Of a stretch of 48,276 nucleotides of DNA, positions 40,547-48,276 are shown piece after piece (the stretch's first letter is position 1; each line of letters begins with the position of its first letter). Origin of the DNA: Candidatus Rokuibacteriota bacterium (GTDB lineage: Bacteria > Methylomirabilota > Methylomirabilia > Rokubacteriales > CSP1-6). The position numbers and the translations under genes were made by a program. The DNA lies in contig QHSR01000253.1 in assembly GCA_003221635.1 (NCBI GenBank), forward strand, positions 1 to 48,276, read 5' to 3'. The notes under the pieces were generated by a model. That model searched no databases. It was given only the letters and a program-made list of their open reading frames with translations, and was not told the DNA's origin.

Positions 40547-41235
40547 GATCTGAACAACCTCATGTCGAGCGTGGCGTGACGGATGCCCGCGAGCTCGAGC
40601 GCGGGACCGAAGCTCCACAAGTCGTCGGCGGTCGCCATCGCGGCCGCGGCGGCCAGCCGCTCGATGCGAGGCCGCATCGCTGCCAGCGCGCGCTGGCCGT
40701 CGAGCTGTCCGAGCGTGATCAGTCGCAGACCTGCTCCGACCAGCAGTGCCGCGGTGGCGTAGAGGTACGCCGCGGCCGCGGACTCGGGCCCGGCGCCTCC
40801 CCGACCGACGATCGCACCGAACACCGTCGCGTGGTGGCCGGCCGAGCGCTCGTCGTCGACGGCGCGGGCCAACCGGGCGAGGAACGCGTCGTCGCCGAGG
40901 CCCGTGGCGATCCGCAGCGATTGCCGACCCATCTGCCGGCTCGCCGCCTTGAACTCCGGGATGCTCTTCATCGCGTCGAGCCGCGCGTCCAGCGCCACCC
41001 ACTCCTCGGCATCGGCACGGGCTGACAGCCGCACCGCGATCGCCGTCGCCGCGGCGTCGGCGGGACCGGCGGAGCCCTCGAGGTGAGCTGCGATGAACGC
41101 CTCCAGGCCCTGGCGGTCCCGAACCCGCCCGTCCTGCGCGTAGGTCTCGAGCCCAAACGAGTGGGCGAAGCCGCCGGCGGGGAAGAGCCCGTCTGCGAAC
41201 TGCAGGAGCGTCAGCAGCGCTGGATCAGGCGTCAT
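40543..41235 (-). CDS. ureF: Urease accessory protein UreF
   Basis: The 230-residue helical protein contains [33 protein letters not shown] and [19 protein letters not shown], typical of UreF, which acts as the activating component of the UreD-UreF-UreG complex. Starting at the ATG at 41235, it overlaps the ureE end by 11 bases. The C-terminal helices ([20 protein letters not shown]) contain the conserved interface region. Confidence 0.95.
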   Translation of the reverse strand: MTPDPALLTLLQFADGLFPAGGFAHSFGLETYAQDGRVRDRQGLEAFIAAHLEGSAGPADAAATAIAVRLSARADAEEWVALDARLDAMKSIPEFKAASRQMGRQSLRIATGLGDDAFLARLARAVDDERSAGHHATVFGAIVGRGGAGPESAAAAYLYATAALLVGAGLRLITLGQLDGQRALAAMRPRIERLAAAAAMATADDLWSFGPALELAGIRHATLDMRLFRS

Positions 41236-41716
41236 GGCGGTGTCCCGCTCCGAGCGGCACGAACACGGCGTGCAGCCGCTCGAAGGGGACGCCCAGCCGT
41301 GTGAGAAGCTGGTCCATCGCCGGGTCGTCCGGGACGAGCACGCGGTCGCCGTCGATCGCGAGGGTGAAGTGGCGGTTCCCCACCTCGAAGGCGACGCGCA
41401 GCGCCGCGTCGCGCGACACCCCCGCGACCGCCAGGACCGGTTCCGGCGCGCCCTCCACGACGAGGTACCAGTCCGTGCCGACATGGAGGACCTCTCCGGG
41501 AGCGAGCGTGCTGCCGGTAGGGAGCGCCAGCACGAGCGTCCGCCCCCCGGTCGTCGTCACACGACGGCGCCCCCAGCGGCGCTCCTCCGCCGTGAGGACA
41601 AGCGTGTCGCGCTCGTGCCCGGCCAGCTCCTCGTCGTGCACGCTACCGCGCTGTCGAGTGACCACGACATGGGGGGCCATGTCGGGGCCCCCCATCTGCG
41701 GATCAAGTCCCCCCAT
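41225..41716 (-). CDS. ureE: Urease accessory protein UreE (nickel chaperone)
   Basis: The 163-residue protein shows UreE features: VLTAEERRWGRRRVTTTGG, GEVLHVGTDWYLVVEGAPE and a short C-terminal histidine tail (GAGHRHDA), which binds nickel. The long His-rich tail of Klebsiella UreE is absent. The start is uncertain: the ATG at 41716 overlaps the ureC stop as TGATG, but in-frame ATGs at 41695 and 41680 also exist, and a strong GC hairpin (41671-41693) covers this region. A start at 41680 (MAPHVVVTRQRG) is also plausible. Confidence 0.85.
   Translation of the reverse strand: MGGLDPQMGGPDMAPHVVVTRQRGSVHDEELAGHERDTLVLTAEERRWGRRRVTTTGGRTLVLALPTGSTLAPGEVLHVGTDWYLVVEGAPEPVLAVAGVSRDAALRVAFEVGNRHFTLAIDGDRVLVPDDPAMDQLLTRLGVPFERLHAVFVPLGAGHRHDA
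41671..41693 (-). promoter_or_regulatory. GC-rich hairpin covering the ureE start region
   Basis: GGGGGGCC (41671-41678) and GGCCCCCC (41686-41693) form a perfect 8-base stem with a 7-base loop. One in-frame ATG (41680) spans the stem-loop boundary and another (41695) abuts its base. The stem could limit UreE translation relative to UreC. Confidence 0.45.
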
Positions 41717-43434
41717 CAGAACAAAAAATACCGTTGCGCCATCGGCAAGACGCGCGCCGGCTCGCAGGTGAGCACCTGGCCGTCCGCACGCACCTGGTAG
41801 GTCTCGGGATCGACCTCGATCCGCGGAAGCGCGCCGTTGTGGATCATGTCGCGCTTCCCGAGGCCGCGACAGCGCTCGACCGCGACCGCGCGCCGGGTCA
41901 GCCCGAGGCGCTGCGGCACGTCGCCGGCGAGCGCCGCCTTCGAGACGAACGTCAGCGCGGTGGCCCCGACCGTGCGACCGAACGCTCCGAACATGGGGCG
42001 GTAGAGCACCGGCTGCGGCGTCGGGATCGACGCGTTCGGGTCGCCCATTGCGGCCCAGGCGATGAGGCCGCCCTTGACCACCAGCTCCGGCTTGACGCCG
42101 AAGAACGCCGGCTTCCAGAGCACGAGATCGGCCAGCTTGCCGGGCTCGACCGATCCCACGTGCTGGGCCAGGCCGTGCGCGATGGCCGGGTTGATCGTGT
42201 ACTTCGCGACGTAGCGCTTCACGCGCGTGTTGTCGTCGCCGGAGGTCTCGCCCGGGAGCGAACCGCGCTGGCGCTTCATCTTGTCGGCGGTCTGCCAGGT
42301 CCGGATGATCACCTCGCCGATCCGGCCCATCGCCTGCGAGTCGGAGGACATCATGCTGATCGCGCCGAGGTCGTGCAGCACGTCCTCGGCGGCAATCGTC
42401 TCGGCGCGGATGCGCGACTCGGCGAAGGCGAGGTCCTCGGGAATGCGCGCGTTGAGGTGGTGGCAGACCATCAGCATGTCGAGGTGCTCGTCCATCGTGT
42501 TCACCGTGAACGGCATCGTCGGGTTCGTCGACGAGGGCAGGCAGTTCGGCTCGCCACACACCCGGATGATGTCGGGCGCGTGACCACCGCCCGCGCCTTC
42601 GGTGTGATAGGTGTGGATCGTCCGCCCCTTGAAGGCACGGATCGAGTCCTCGACGAACCCGCTCTCGTTGAGCGTGTCGGTGTGGATCGCCACCTGGACG
42701 TCGAGCTCGTCGGCGACGCCGAGGGCGCAGTCGATCGCGGCCGGCGTCGTCCCCCAGTCCTCGTGCAGCTTGAGCCCGATGGCGCCGGCGGCGATCTGCT
42801 CGCGCAACGGCTCGGGGGCGGAGGCGTTGCCCTTGCCGAGGAAGCCCAGGTTGAGCGGGAACGCCTCAGCCGCCTCGAGCATTCGGTGGATGTTCCAGGC
42901 GCCCGGCGTGCACGTGGTCGCGTTGGTCCCGGTCGCGGGACCCGTGCCGCCGCCGACCAGCGTCGTGAGCCCGGCGCTGATCGCCTCGCCGACGAGCTGC
43001 GGGCAGATGAAGTGAATGTGCGTGTCGAGCCCGCCGGCCGTGACGATCTTCCCCTCGCCGGCGATCACCTCGGTGGAGGCGCCGACGACCATCCCCTCCG
43101 TCACACCCGCCATCAGATCCGGATTGCCGGCCTTGCCCACGCCCACGATCCGCCCGTCACGGAGCCCGATGTCGGCCTTCACGATGCCCCAGTGATCGAC
43201 GATGACGGCGTTGGTGACGACGACGTCGAGCGCGCCGGCGGCGCGCGTGGCGCGGACGGACTGGCCCATGCCGTCGCGGATGACCTTGCCCCCGCCGAAT
43301 TTCGCCTCTTCTCCGGGCGTGGTGAGGTCGCGCTCGATCCGGATGAAGAGCTCCGTGTCGGCGAGACGGACACGATCGCCCGTGGTGGGACCGTAGAGAT
43401 CGGCGTACTGCCGGCGGGTCAGCCGGAGCGTCAT
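41716..43434 (-). CDS. ureC: Urease alpha (catalytic) subunit UreC
   Basis: The 572-residue enzyme has all active-site residues: nickel ligands H139 and H141 ([12 protein letters not shown]), carbamylated K222 (GLKLHEDWG), H224, H251 ([13 protein letters not shown]), H277, D365 ([13 protein letters not shown]), and flap cysteine C324 with catalytic H325 ([11 protein letters not shown]). It hydrolyses urea to ammonia and carbamate in the cytoplasm. The ATG at 43434 overlaps the ureB stop as ATGA; an upstream GTG-frame start at 43449 is less likely. The C-terminus AQRYFLF is standard. Confidence 0.98.
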   Translation of the reverse strand: MTLRLTRRQYADLYGPTTGDRVRLADTELFIRIERDLTTPGEEAKFGGGKVIRDGMGQSVRATRAAGALDVVVTNAVIVDHWGIVKADIGLRDGRIVGVGKAGNPDLMAGVTEGMVVGASTEVIAGEGKIVTAGGLDTHIHFICPQLVGEAISAGLTTLVGGGTGPATGTNATTCTPGAWNIHRMLEAAEAFPLNLGFLGKGNASAPEPLREQIAAGAIGLKLHEDWGTTPAAIDCALGVADELDVQVAIHTDTLNESGFVEDSIRAFKGRTIHTYHTEGAGGGHAPDIIRVCGEPNCLPSSTNPTMPFTVNTMDEHLDMLMVCHHLNARIPEDLAFAESRIRAETIAAEDVLHDLGAISMMSSDSQAMGRIGEVIIRTWQTADKMKRQRGSLPGETSGDDNTRVKRYVAKYTINPAIAHGLAQHVGSVEPGKLADLVLWKPAFFGVKPELVVKGGLIAWAAMGDPNASIPTPQPVLYRPMFGAFGRTVGATALTFVSKAALAGDVPQRLGLTRRAVAVERCRGLGKRDMIHNGALPRIEVDPETYQVRADGQVLTCEPARVLPMAQRYFLF

Positions 43435-43781
43435 GACGGGCGCTCCCACGCCGCGAGCTTTGCCAGCGCCTGGTCGAGGCCGCCGCCCTCGGTCAAGGCG
43501 TTCAGGCCGAAGACCCGGCGCGTGCCAGCCAGCTCGACGAGCGTCACGCGCTTCTCGTCGCCCGGCTCGAAGCGGACCGCGGTGCCGGCCGGCACGTTGA
43601 GTCGCATGCCGAACGCCTGGGCGCGGTCGAAGCGCAGCGCGCGATTGACCTCGAAGAAGTGAAAGTGCGAGCCGATCTGGATCGGCCGGTCGCCCGTGTT
43701 GGTCACCGTCAGCTCCACCGTCCGCCGGCCCTGGTTCGCGATGATCTCGCCCTCACCCAGCAGGTACTCACCCGGAATCAC
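43431..43781 (-). CDS. ureB: Urease beta subunit UreB
   Basis: The 116-residue protein begins at a GTG ([20 protein letters not shown]) and contains [18 protein letters not shown] and [20 protein letters not shown], the typical UreB sequence. The GTG has a GGAGG ribosome-binding site 6 bases upstream and overlaps the GNAT stop as GTGA. It is the structural beta subunit of the urease trimer. The length is normal for a separate UreB. Confidence 0.96.
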   Translation of the reverse strand: MIPGEYLLGEGEIIANQGRRTVELTVTNTGDRPIQIGSHFHFFEVNRALRFDRAQAFGMRLNVPAGTAVRFEPGDEKRVTLVELAGTRRVFGLNALTEGGGLDQALAKLAAWERPS

Positions 43782-44365
43782 CGTTGGCCTCCTTCGGTCA
43801 GCAGCCGGTAGTAGAAGGCGCTCGGATCGAGGGTGCCGTCGGCGCTCTCGGCGTATGCGGGGATCGCGCCGGCCAGGCGGTATCCGACCGAGGTATAGAG
43901 TGGCTCGGACGGGTCGCCGCGGCGCGTGTCGAGCACCAGCGTCGTCCGCCCCAAACGTCGCGCGCGATCCTCCACCGCCAGCATGAGCGCGCGCCCCAAC
44001 CCGCGGCGTCGGGCCTTCGTGTGAACGATCACCTTGGCCACCTCCGCGCGATGGCGCGCGTTCGGACGCGTCGCCAGGAGCAGCTGGGCGGTGCCGACGA
44101 CGTCCCCTTCGCCGGCGTCCGCACCCTCGGCGACGCGCGCGACCAGCAGCACACACGTGCCTTCGCGGACCGCCGCCGCGACCGTTTGCCAGTACGCGTC
44201 GGCCTCGGCCTCCGCCAGCGGCGGCAGGAAGCCGACCGACGCGCCGCTGTCGACCGCATCCGTGAGCAGCGCGATCAGCGCCCCCCGATGCCGTTCCACA
44301 CCCTCGCCGCCAAGCGCTTCGATCGCCACCGCCCCGGGGTCCAAGCGCCCCGTCCGCGAAATCAT
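43778..44365 (-). CDS. GNAT-family N-acetyltransferase inside the urease operon
   Basis: The 195-residue protein has a GNAT domain: [20 protein letters not shown] carries the RRGLG(R)A acetyl-CoA loop, followed by [20 protein letters not shown] and [14 protein letters not shown] similar acetyltransferase sits between ureA and ureB in Pseudomonas and Burkholderia relatives, so the placement is known. Its substrate is unknown; the phosphinothricin acetyltransferase-like subgroup acts on small amines. The ATG at 44365 follows the large inverted repeat by about 20 bases. An upstream frame to 44536 is open but passes through the inverted repeat and looks non-coding. Confidence 0.85.
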   Translation of the reverse strand: MISRTGRLDPGAVAIEALGGEGVERHRGALIALLTDAVDSGASVGFLPPLAEAEADAYWQTVAAAVREGTCVLLVARVAEGADAGEGDVVGTAQLLLATRPNARHRAEVAKVIVHTKARRRGLGRALMLAVEDRARRLGRTTLVLDTRRGDPSEPLYTSVGYRLAGAIPAYAESADGTLDPSAFYYRLLTEGGQR

Positions 44366-44383
44366 GTCAGGGCCCCGCTGACC

Positions 44384-44567
44384 CGCCGGACGCGGAGCGG
44401 AGGCGGCGGGTGGGTACGGGAGGGGTCGATCGGACCCGTTCCCGCGACGCGGCGGCGGTCGCCGCGCACCCGGATGGAGCCCAGCCGCCGCCGAGCAGCG
44501 CTCGCGTGCCGCGTGGTCCGATGACCCCTCCCGCACCCACCCGCCGCCGTCGGCGTCCCGTCCGGCG
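44384..44567. repeat. Large nested inverted repeat (~184 bases) between ureA and the GNAT gene
   Basis: The arms at 44402-44436 and 44515-44548 are almost perfect complements (35 and 34 bases, one mismatch and one single-base bulge). Outside them CGCCGGACG (44384-44392) pairs with CGTCCGGCG (44559-44567), and inside them GGCGGCGG (44451-44458) pairs with CCGCCGCC (44485-44492). The whole region can fold into one long, nested hairpin in RNA or DNA. It occupies the only sizeable gap (44366-44597) in the otherwise tightly packed urease operon. Confidence 0.85.
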
Positions 44568-44597
44568 AAGTCGTGACCGGACCTCGAGAACGCGACA

Positions 44598-44900
44598 TCA
44601 GCGGATCGGGTGGTGAATGGTGACGAGCTTGGTGCCGTCGGGAAAGGTACCCTCGACCTGCACCTCCTCGAGCATCTCGGGCACTCCTTCCATCACGTCG
44701 TCACGACCGAGGACGGCGAGCCCGGCCTCCATCAGCTCCGAGACGCTCCGTCCGTCGCGGATGCCCTCGAGGACCTCGGCCGTGATGAGCGCCAGCGCCT
44801 CGGGATGGTTGAGCTTGAGGCCGCGCCCGCGGCGCCGGCGCGCAACTTCGGCCGCGGTGAAGATGAGCAGCTTCTCCTGCTCGCGCGGAGTGAGGTGCAT
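44598..44900 (-). CDS. ureA: Urease gamma subunit UreA
   Basis: The 100-residue protein begins [20 protein letters not shown] and contains [20 protein letters not shown] and [20 protein letters not shown], ending in LVTIHHPIR: the full UreA. The ATG has a strong GGAGGTGG ribosome-binding site. It lies 27 bases after the urtE stop, so the transporter and urease genes are probably one transcript. It is separated from the GNAT gene by the inverted repeat. Confidence 0.98.
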   Translation of the reverse strand: MHLTPREQEKLLIFTAAEVARRRRGRGLKLNHPEALALITAEVLEGIRDGRSVSELMEAGLAVLGRDDVMEGVPEMLEEVQVEGTFPDGTKLVTIHHPIR

Positions 44901-44927
44901 CGTTGAACCACCTCCAGACGAATGGTG

Positions 44928-45617
44928 TCAGACCGCCAGGTGCTGCCGGACCATCTCCACCCTCAGATCTCCGGTGGAGCCCGAGGCGACCACGGCGCCC
45001 TTGGCCATGATCACGTACTTGTCGGCGAGACGCTCGGCGAAGTCAAGGTACTGCTCGACCAGCAGGACGGCCAGACCGAGCTCGCGCTTGATCCGTCTCA
45101 ACGCGCTCTCGATCTCGAGGATGATCGACGGCTGGATGCCTTCGGTCGGCTCGTCGAGCATGAGGAGCTTCGGCTTCGTCAGGAGCGCGCGCCCGATCGC
45201 GAGCATCTGCTGCTCGCCACCCGACAGGACACCGCCCGTGCGCGCGAGGAGCGGCTTGAGCGCCGGGAACAGCTCGAGGGGCTCGTCCAGCTCCGCGGCC
45301 CGCCCGCAGCCCAGAAGCGCCATCCGGAGGTTCTCCTCCACGGTCAGATGGGGGAAGATCTCGCGACCCTGCGGGACGTAGCCGACGCCGGCGCGCGCCC
45401 GACGGTCCGGCGACCAGGCGGTGATCTCCGCCCCGTCGAAGCTCACGGTCCCACGCCGCGCCGGCAGGAGGCCGATGGCGGTCTTGAGAAGGGTCGTCTT
45501 GCCGACGCCGTTGCGTCCCATCAGGCACACGAGCTCACCCGCGCCGACCTCGAGGTCGACCCCCCAGAGCACCTGCGACTCGCCGTAGGCGACGTCGAGG
45601 CCTTTAATGGACAGCAT
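44928..45617 (-). CDS. urtE: Urea ABC transporter ATP-binding protein UrtE
   Basis: The 229-residue ATPase has Walker A LMGRNGVGKTTLLK, signature VLSGGEQQMLAIGRALLTKP, and Walker B LLMLDEPTEGIQPSIILEIE. The EGIQPSII sequence after Walker B and the MGRNGVGKT form are typical of UrtE in contrast to LivF. It overlaps urtD by 14 bases and lies directly before ureA, which supports urea as substrate. With UrtD it powers the UrtBC channel. Confidence 0.95.
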   Translation of the reverse strand: MLSIKGLDVAYGESQVLWGVDLEVGAGELVCLMGRNGVGKTTLLKTAIGLLPARRGTVSFDGAEITAWSPDRRARAGVGYVPQGREIFPHLTVEENLRMALLGCGRAAELDEPLELFPALKPLLARTGGVLSGGEQQMLAIGRALLTKPKLLMLDEPTEGIQPSIILEIESALRRIKRELGLAVLLVEQYLDFAERLADKYVIMAKGAVVASGSTGDLRVEMVRQHLAV

Positions 45618-46380
45618 CGGCCGCCTCGCGCCGCCGCCCGAGGTAGACCTCGAGGACGCGCGGGTCGCTCTGCACCTGCTCGACCGGCCCCTCGCAGAGG
45701 ACCGTCCCCTGGTGGAGGACCGTCACCTTGCGGGCGATCTGCCGGACGAACTCCATGTCGTGCTCGATGACGAGCACCGACCGGTCGGCGGCGATCGCCT
45801 CCAGCAACGCGCCCGTCCGCGCCGTTTCCTCGTCGGTCATACCCGCGACCGGCTCGTCCACGAGGAGCAGCTCGGGATCCTGCGCGATCACCATCCCGAT
45901 CTCGAGCCACTGCTTCTCGCCGTGCGCGAGGGCGCCGGCCAGGGAGCTCGCCTTGGCGGCGAGCTGAACCGTCTCCAGCGTCTGAGCGATCCGCTCGCGC
46001 TCCTCCTGCGGGTCACGACGGCGGAGCGCGGCGAAGACGCCCTTCGAGGCCCGGCGAAGCGAGAGCTCCACGTTGTCCCAGACGGTGAGGTTCACGAAGA
46101 CGGACGGCGTCTGGAACTTTCGCCCGACGCCGAGGCGCGCGATGTCGTTCTCGCGCAGCGGCAGGAGATCGGTCTCGCGGCCGAAGATGACGCGCCCACT
46201 CTCGGGCTTGACCCGCCCGGACACGACGTCGAGGAGCGTGGTCTTGCCGGCACCGTTCGGGCCGATCACCACGCGCAGCTCGCGGCGGTCCATGAAGAAG
46301 TTCAAGCGGCTCAGCGCCTTGAAGCCGTCGTAGTTCACCGTGACGTCTTCGAGATAGATGATGCTGCCCCTGGCGGCCAT
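45604..46380 (-). CDS. urtD: Urea ABC transporter ATP-binding protein UrtD
   Basis: The 258-residue ATPase has Walker A VIGPNGAGKTTLLDVVSGRV, the variant signature LAHGEKQWLEIGMVIAQDPE, and Walker B LLLVDEPVAGMTDEETAR. HGEKQWLEI in place of LSGGQ is diagnostic of UrtD. It starts two bases after the urtC stop and overlaps urtE. It energises urea uptake with UrtE. Confidence 0.95.
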   Translation of the reverse strand: MAARGSIIYLEDVTVNYDGFKALSRLNFFMDRRELRVVIGPNGAGKTTLLDVVSGRVKPESGRVIFGRETDLLPLRENDIARLGVGRKFQTPSVFVNLTVWDNVELSLRRASKGVFAALRRRDPQEERERIAQTLETVQLAAKASSLAGALAHGEKQWLEIGMVIAQDPELLLVDEPVAGMTDEETARTGALLEAIAADRSVLVIEHDMEFVRQIARKVTVLHQGTVLCEGPVEQVQSDPRVLEVYLGRRREAADAVH

Positions 46381-46382
46381 GG

Positions 46383-47543
46383 TTACTTATCCGAGCGCGG
46401 AGGCCGGCTCATTGCGTGGGTGGCCTGAGAAGGGTGCGGGGCGTCCAGGATCGCCCGATCAGGCTGCCCTGCGACCACGCGATGGGCGCGGGTCAGCAGG
46501 CGGCCCAGGGCGCCGACGACCCCGTCGGGAAAGAACAGGACGGCACCCATGAAGAGCCCGCCGAGGAAAAGGAGCCAGAGGTCCGGGTAGCTCGTAGTGA
46601 GCCAGCTCTGGATCCAGTTGACGCCGAAGGCGCCGATGACGGAGCCGTAGAGCGTGCCCCGGCCGCCGGCCGCGACCCACACGACCATCTCGATCGACGG
46701 AAGCACGCCGATCTTGGCCGGCGTGATGATGCCGACCTGCGGCGCATAGAGGGCGCCGGCCAGTCCCGCCAGCACCGCCGACACGACGAACACGAAGAGC
46801 TTGTACGCCGCCGGTGAGTAGCCGGAGAAGAGCACCCGCGTCTCGCTGTCACGGATGGCGACGAGCACCTTGCCGGCGCGCGTGAGCGTGATCCAGCGAC
46901 AGAGCAGATACGCGGCGACGAGCGTCAACGCCGTGACCACGTACAGCCCGCGCTGGGTGGAGGGCCGGTGCAGCGGGAAGCTGAAGACCGTCTTGAAATC
47001 GGCGAGGCCGTTGGTGCCGCCGAGGTTCATCTCGTTCCGGTTGAACACGAGCCAGGCGCTGAGGGCCAGCGCCTGCGTGATGATCGAGAAGTACACGCCG
47101 CGGATCCGGCTCCGGAACGCGAGGTAGCCGAACGCCAGCCCGAAGAGCGCCGGGACGAGGACGATCGCCGCCAGCGTGAAGGCGACGCTCTGGAACGGCC
47201 TCCAGAAAAGTGGGAGCGCGGTGACCTGGTTCCACACCATGAAGTCGGGCAAGGCGCTCTGGTAGACGCTCTTCGCGCCGATCTCGAGCATGAGGTGCAT
47301 GCCCATCGCATACGCCCCGAGGCCGAAGAACACGCCGTGCCCGAGCGAGAGCACGCCCGCGTACCCCCAGAGGAGGTCGAGTCCGAGCGCCAGGATCGCG
47401 TAGGTCAGGAACTTGCCGAACAGGTTGAGCGTGAAATTCGAGACCGCGAACGGCGCGTCGGCCGGCAGCGCGTTGCACACCGGCAGGACGACGACCAGCA
47501 CCACCGCCGCGAGCCCGACCGCGAGCGTCTCACACCTCGGCAT
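46383..47543 (-). CDS. urtC: Urea ABC transporter permease UrtC
   Basis: The 386-residue permease has about ten helices and family features such as LDLLWGYAGVLSLGHGVFFG, AYAMGMHLMLEIGAKSVYQS, RIRGVYFSIITQALALSAWL and GRGTLYGSVIGAFGVNWIQS. The long insert between helices (SALPDFMVWNQVTALPLFW) and GGTNGLADFKTVFSFPL are typical of UrtC. It overlaps the end of urtB by 14 bases. It forms the urea channel with UrtB. Confidence 0.95.
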   Translation of the reverse strand: MPRCETLAVGLAAVVLVVVLPVCNALPADAPFAVSNFTLNLFGKFLTYAILALGLDLLWGYAGVLSLGHGVFFGLGAYAMGMHLMLEIGAKSVYQSALPDFMVWNQVTALPLFWRPFQSVAFTLAAIVLVPALFGLAFGYLAFRSRIRGVYFSIITQALALSAWLVFNRNEMNLGGTNGLADFKTVFSFPLHRPSTQRGLYVVTALTLVAAYLLCRWITLTRAGKVLVAIRDSETRVLFSGYSPAAYKLFVFVVSAVLAGLAGALYAPQVGIITPAKIGVLPSIEMVVWVAAGGRGTLYGSVIGAFGVNWIQSWLTTSYPDLWLLFLGGLFMGAVLFFPDGVVGALGRLLTRAHRVVAGQPDRAILDAPHPSQATHAMSRPPRSDK

Positions 47544-48276
47544 TCCGGCCCCGCGTCGCGAACAGCCCGGCCGGCCGCCGCTGGAGGAACAGAATGACGC
47601 CGACGAGGATCGCGACCTTGCCGAACACCGCCCCGAGCGCCGGCTCGATGCCCTTCGTGAGCCCGCCCAGGCCCGCCGCGGCGAGGATCGTCCCGGCGAG
47701 CTTCCCCACTCCGCCGGTCACGACCACCATGAACGAGTCGACGATGTAATTCTGCCCGAGCGACGGCCCGACGTTGCCGATCTGGGTGAGCGCGCACCCG
47801 GCGAGGCCCGCGAGGCCGGCGCCGAAGGCAAACGTCGTCGCGTCGACCACGCCGGCGCGCACGCCGAGGCACGAGCTCATCGCCCGGTTCTGGGTGACGG
47901 CGCGGATCCGGAGCCCCGCGCTGGTGCGGAACAGGAGCCAGTATGTCGCCGCGACCGACACCGTCGCCAGGCCGATGATGAACACGCGATTGTACGGAAG
48001 CGTCACCCCGACCATCGCCGGCACGCCCCCCGAGAGCCAGGAGGGCGAGCTCACGTCCACGTTCGCGGCGCCGAACCAGAGCCGCAGCGCCTGCTGGACG
48101 ATGAGCGACGCGCCCCACGTGAGCAGCAGGGTCTCGAGTGGCCGGCCGTACAAGAACCGGATGACCCCGCGCTCGAGGATCAGCCCCACCGCCGCCGCCA
48201 CCAGGAAGGAGACGGGCAGCGCGACGGCGAAGTAGAGATCGAAGCGCTCGGGCCAGGCCGCGCGGAACCAGTTCTG
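47530..48276 (-). CDS. urtB: Urea ABC transporter permease UrtB, 5' partial
   Basis: The C-terminal 248 residues of a LivH/UrtB-type permease are present. Recognisable are FLYGRPLETLLLTWGASLIV, LRIRAVTQNRAMSSCLGVRA and VVTGGVGKLAGTILAAAGLG. The RPLETLLLTWG and TQNRAMSSCLG forms are typical of UrtB. The frame continues to the right edge (QNWFRAAWPERFDLYFAVAL at the very end), so the N-terminus lies outside. The binding protein UrtA is expected further upstream. Confidence 0.94.
   Translation of the reverse strand, partial: QNWFRAAWPERFDLYFAVALPVSFLVAAAVGLILERGVIRFLYGRPLETLLLTWGASLIVQQALRLWFGAANVDVSSPSWLSGGVPAMVGVTLPYNRVFIIGLATVSVAATYWLLFRTSAGLRIRAVTQNRAMSSCLGVRAGVVDATTFAFGAGLAGLAGCALTQIGNVGPSLGQNYIVDSFMVVVTGGVGKLAGTILAAAGLGGLTKGIEPALGAVFGKVAILVGVILFLQRRPAGLFATRGRNAEV

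Noticed and set aside
41225-42559. A 444-residue UreE with long N-terminal extension
   Set aside because: The extension is ureC read in another frame.
1-48276. tRNA, rRNA, CRISPR array, insertion sequence or prophage genes
   Set aside because: No cloverleaf-like, rRNA-like, spaced direct-repeat or transposase-like sequence was noticed on reading both strands.

Overview
The window is a very GC-rich bacterial chromosome segment, gene-dense, with many 4-base start/stop overlaps and GTG, TTG and apparently CTG starts. It carries branched-chain/urea-type ABC transporters, a TRAP transporter, a PrsK/PrsR-like two-component pair, an FdrA locus, a molybdenum hydroxylase and urease. That mix resembles soil or subsurface lineages such as Candidatus Rokubacteria/Methylomirabilota; this placement is an inference from gene content, since no rRNA or other marker is present.

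Layout. (1) 1-4329, minus strand: end of a branched-chain amino-acid type ABC operon (a Tat-exported binding protein that is broken by an internal deletion/frameshift, a 726-aa binding-protein-like protein without a signal peptide, and a LivH-type permease cut by the window edge). (2) 4490-8322: a plus-strand membrane protein, then minus-strand FmdB-type zinc ribbon, aldehyde dehydrogenase and amidase. (3) 8467-12392, minus: TRAP transporter dctP-dctQ-dctM with an oversized DctM. (4) 12572-14997, minus: Mrp ATPase, Lon-N domain protein, PDZ protein; divergently, 15092-19317, plus: flavin reductase, DegT aminotransferase, MsbA-like exporter and an NHL-repeat protein. (5) 19386-25226: a methyltransferase joined to a truncated ParE-type toxin with its antitoxin, NAD synthetase, a small zinc-ribbon gene, a DUF2652 protein, a LOG-family protein and an ArsM-EamA chimera. 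(6) 25342-30588, minus: FdrA, DUF1116 protein and a molybdopterin hydroxylase large subunit in one tightly overlapping operon. (7) 30608-37354: two divergent small Arg-rich paralogues with a sigma-54-like promoter between them, a sigma-54 activator, a winged-helix-like protein, YvcK, a uridine-kinase-like enzyme and a PrsK/PrsR-like histidine kinase and response regulator. (8) 37399-39026, minus: phosphate transporter Pit and its PhoU-like partner. (9) 39066-48276, minus: a urea uptake and hydrolysis operon in the order urtB(partial)-urtC-urtD-urtE-ureA-[large inverted repeat]-GNAT-ureB-ureC-ureE-ureF-ureG-ureD.

How the genes work together. The last block imports urea and hydrolyses it with nickel urease; ureE/F/G/D mature the enzyme. 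The FdrA/DUF1116/Mo-hydroxylase operon may feed carbamoyl or ureido nitrogen into the same nitrogen economy, but its substrate is unknown. The sigma-54 activator and PrsR-like regulator both keep the loop that contacts sigma-54, so a sigma-54 circuit near 31-37 kb is plausible.

The most notable observations are: a nested inverted repeat of about 184 bases inside the urease operon; an in-frame ArsM-EamA fusion; a toxin-methyltransferase junction where both partners are truncated; a deletion/frameshift in the binding protein; a probable CTG start for the PrsR-like regulator; an apparent preference for leaderless transcripts; and the FdrA-DUF1116-molybdenum hydroxylase cluster lacking its usual partners. 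No tRNA, rRNA, CRISPR array or insertion sequence was seen.
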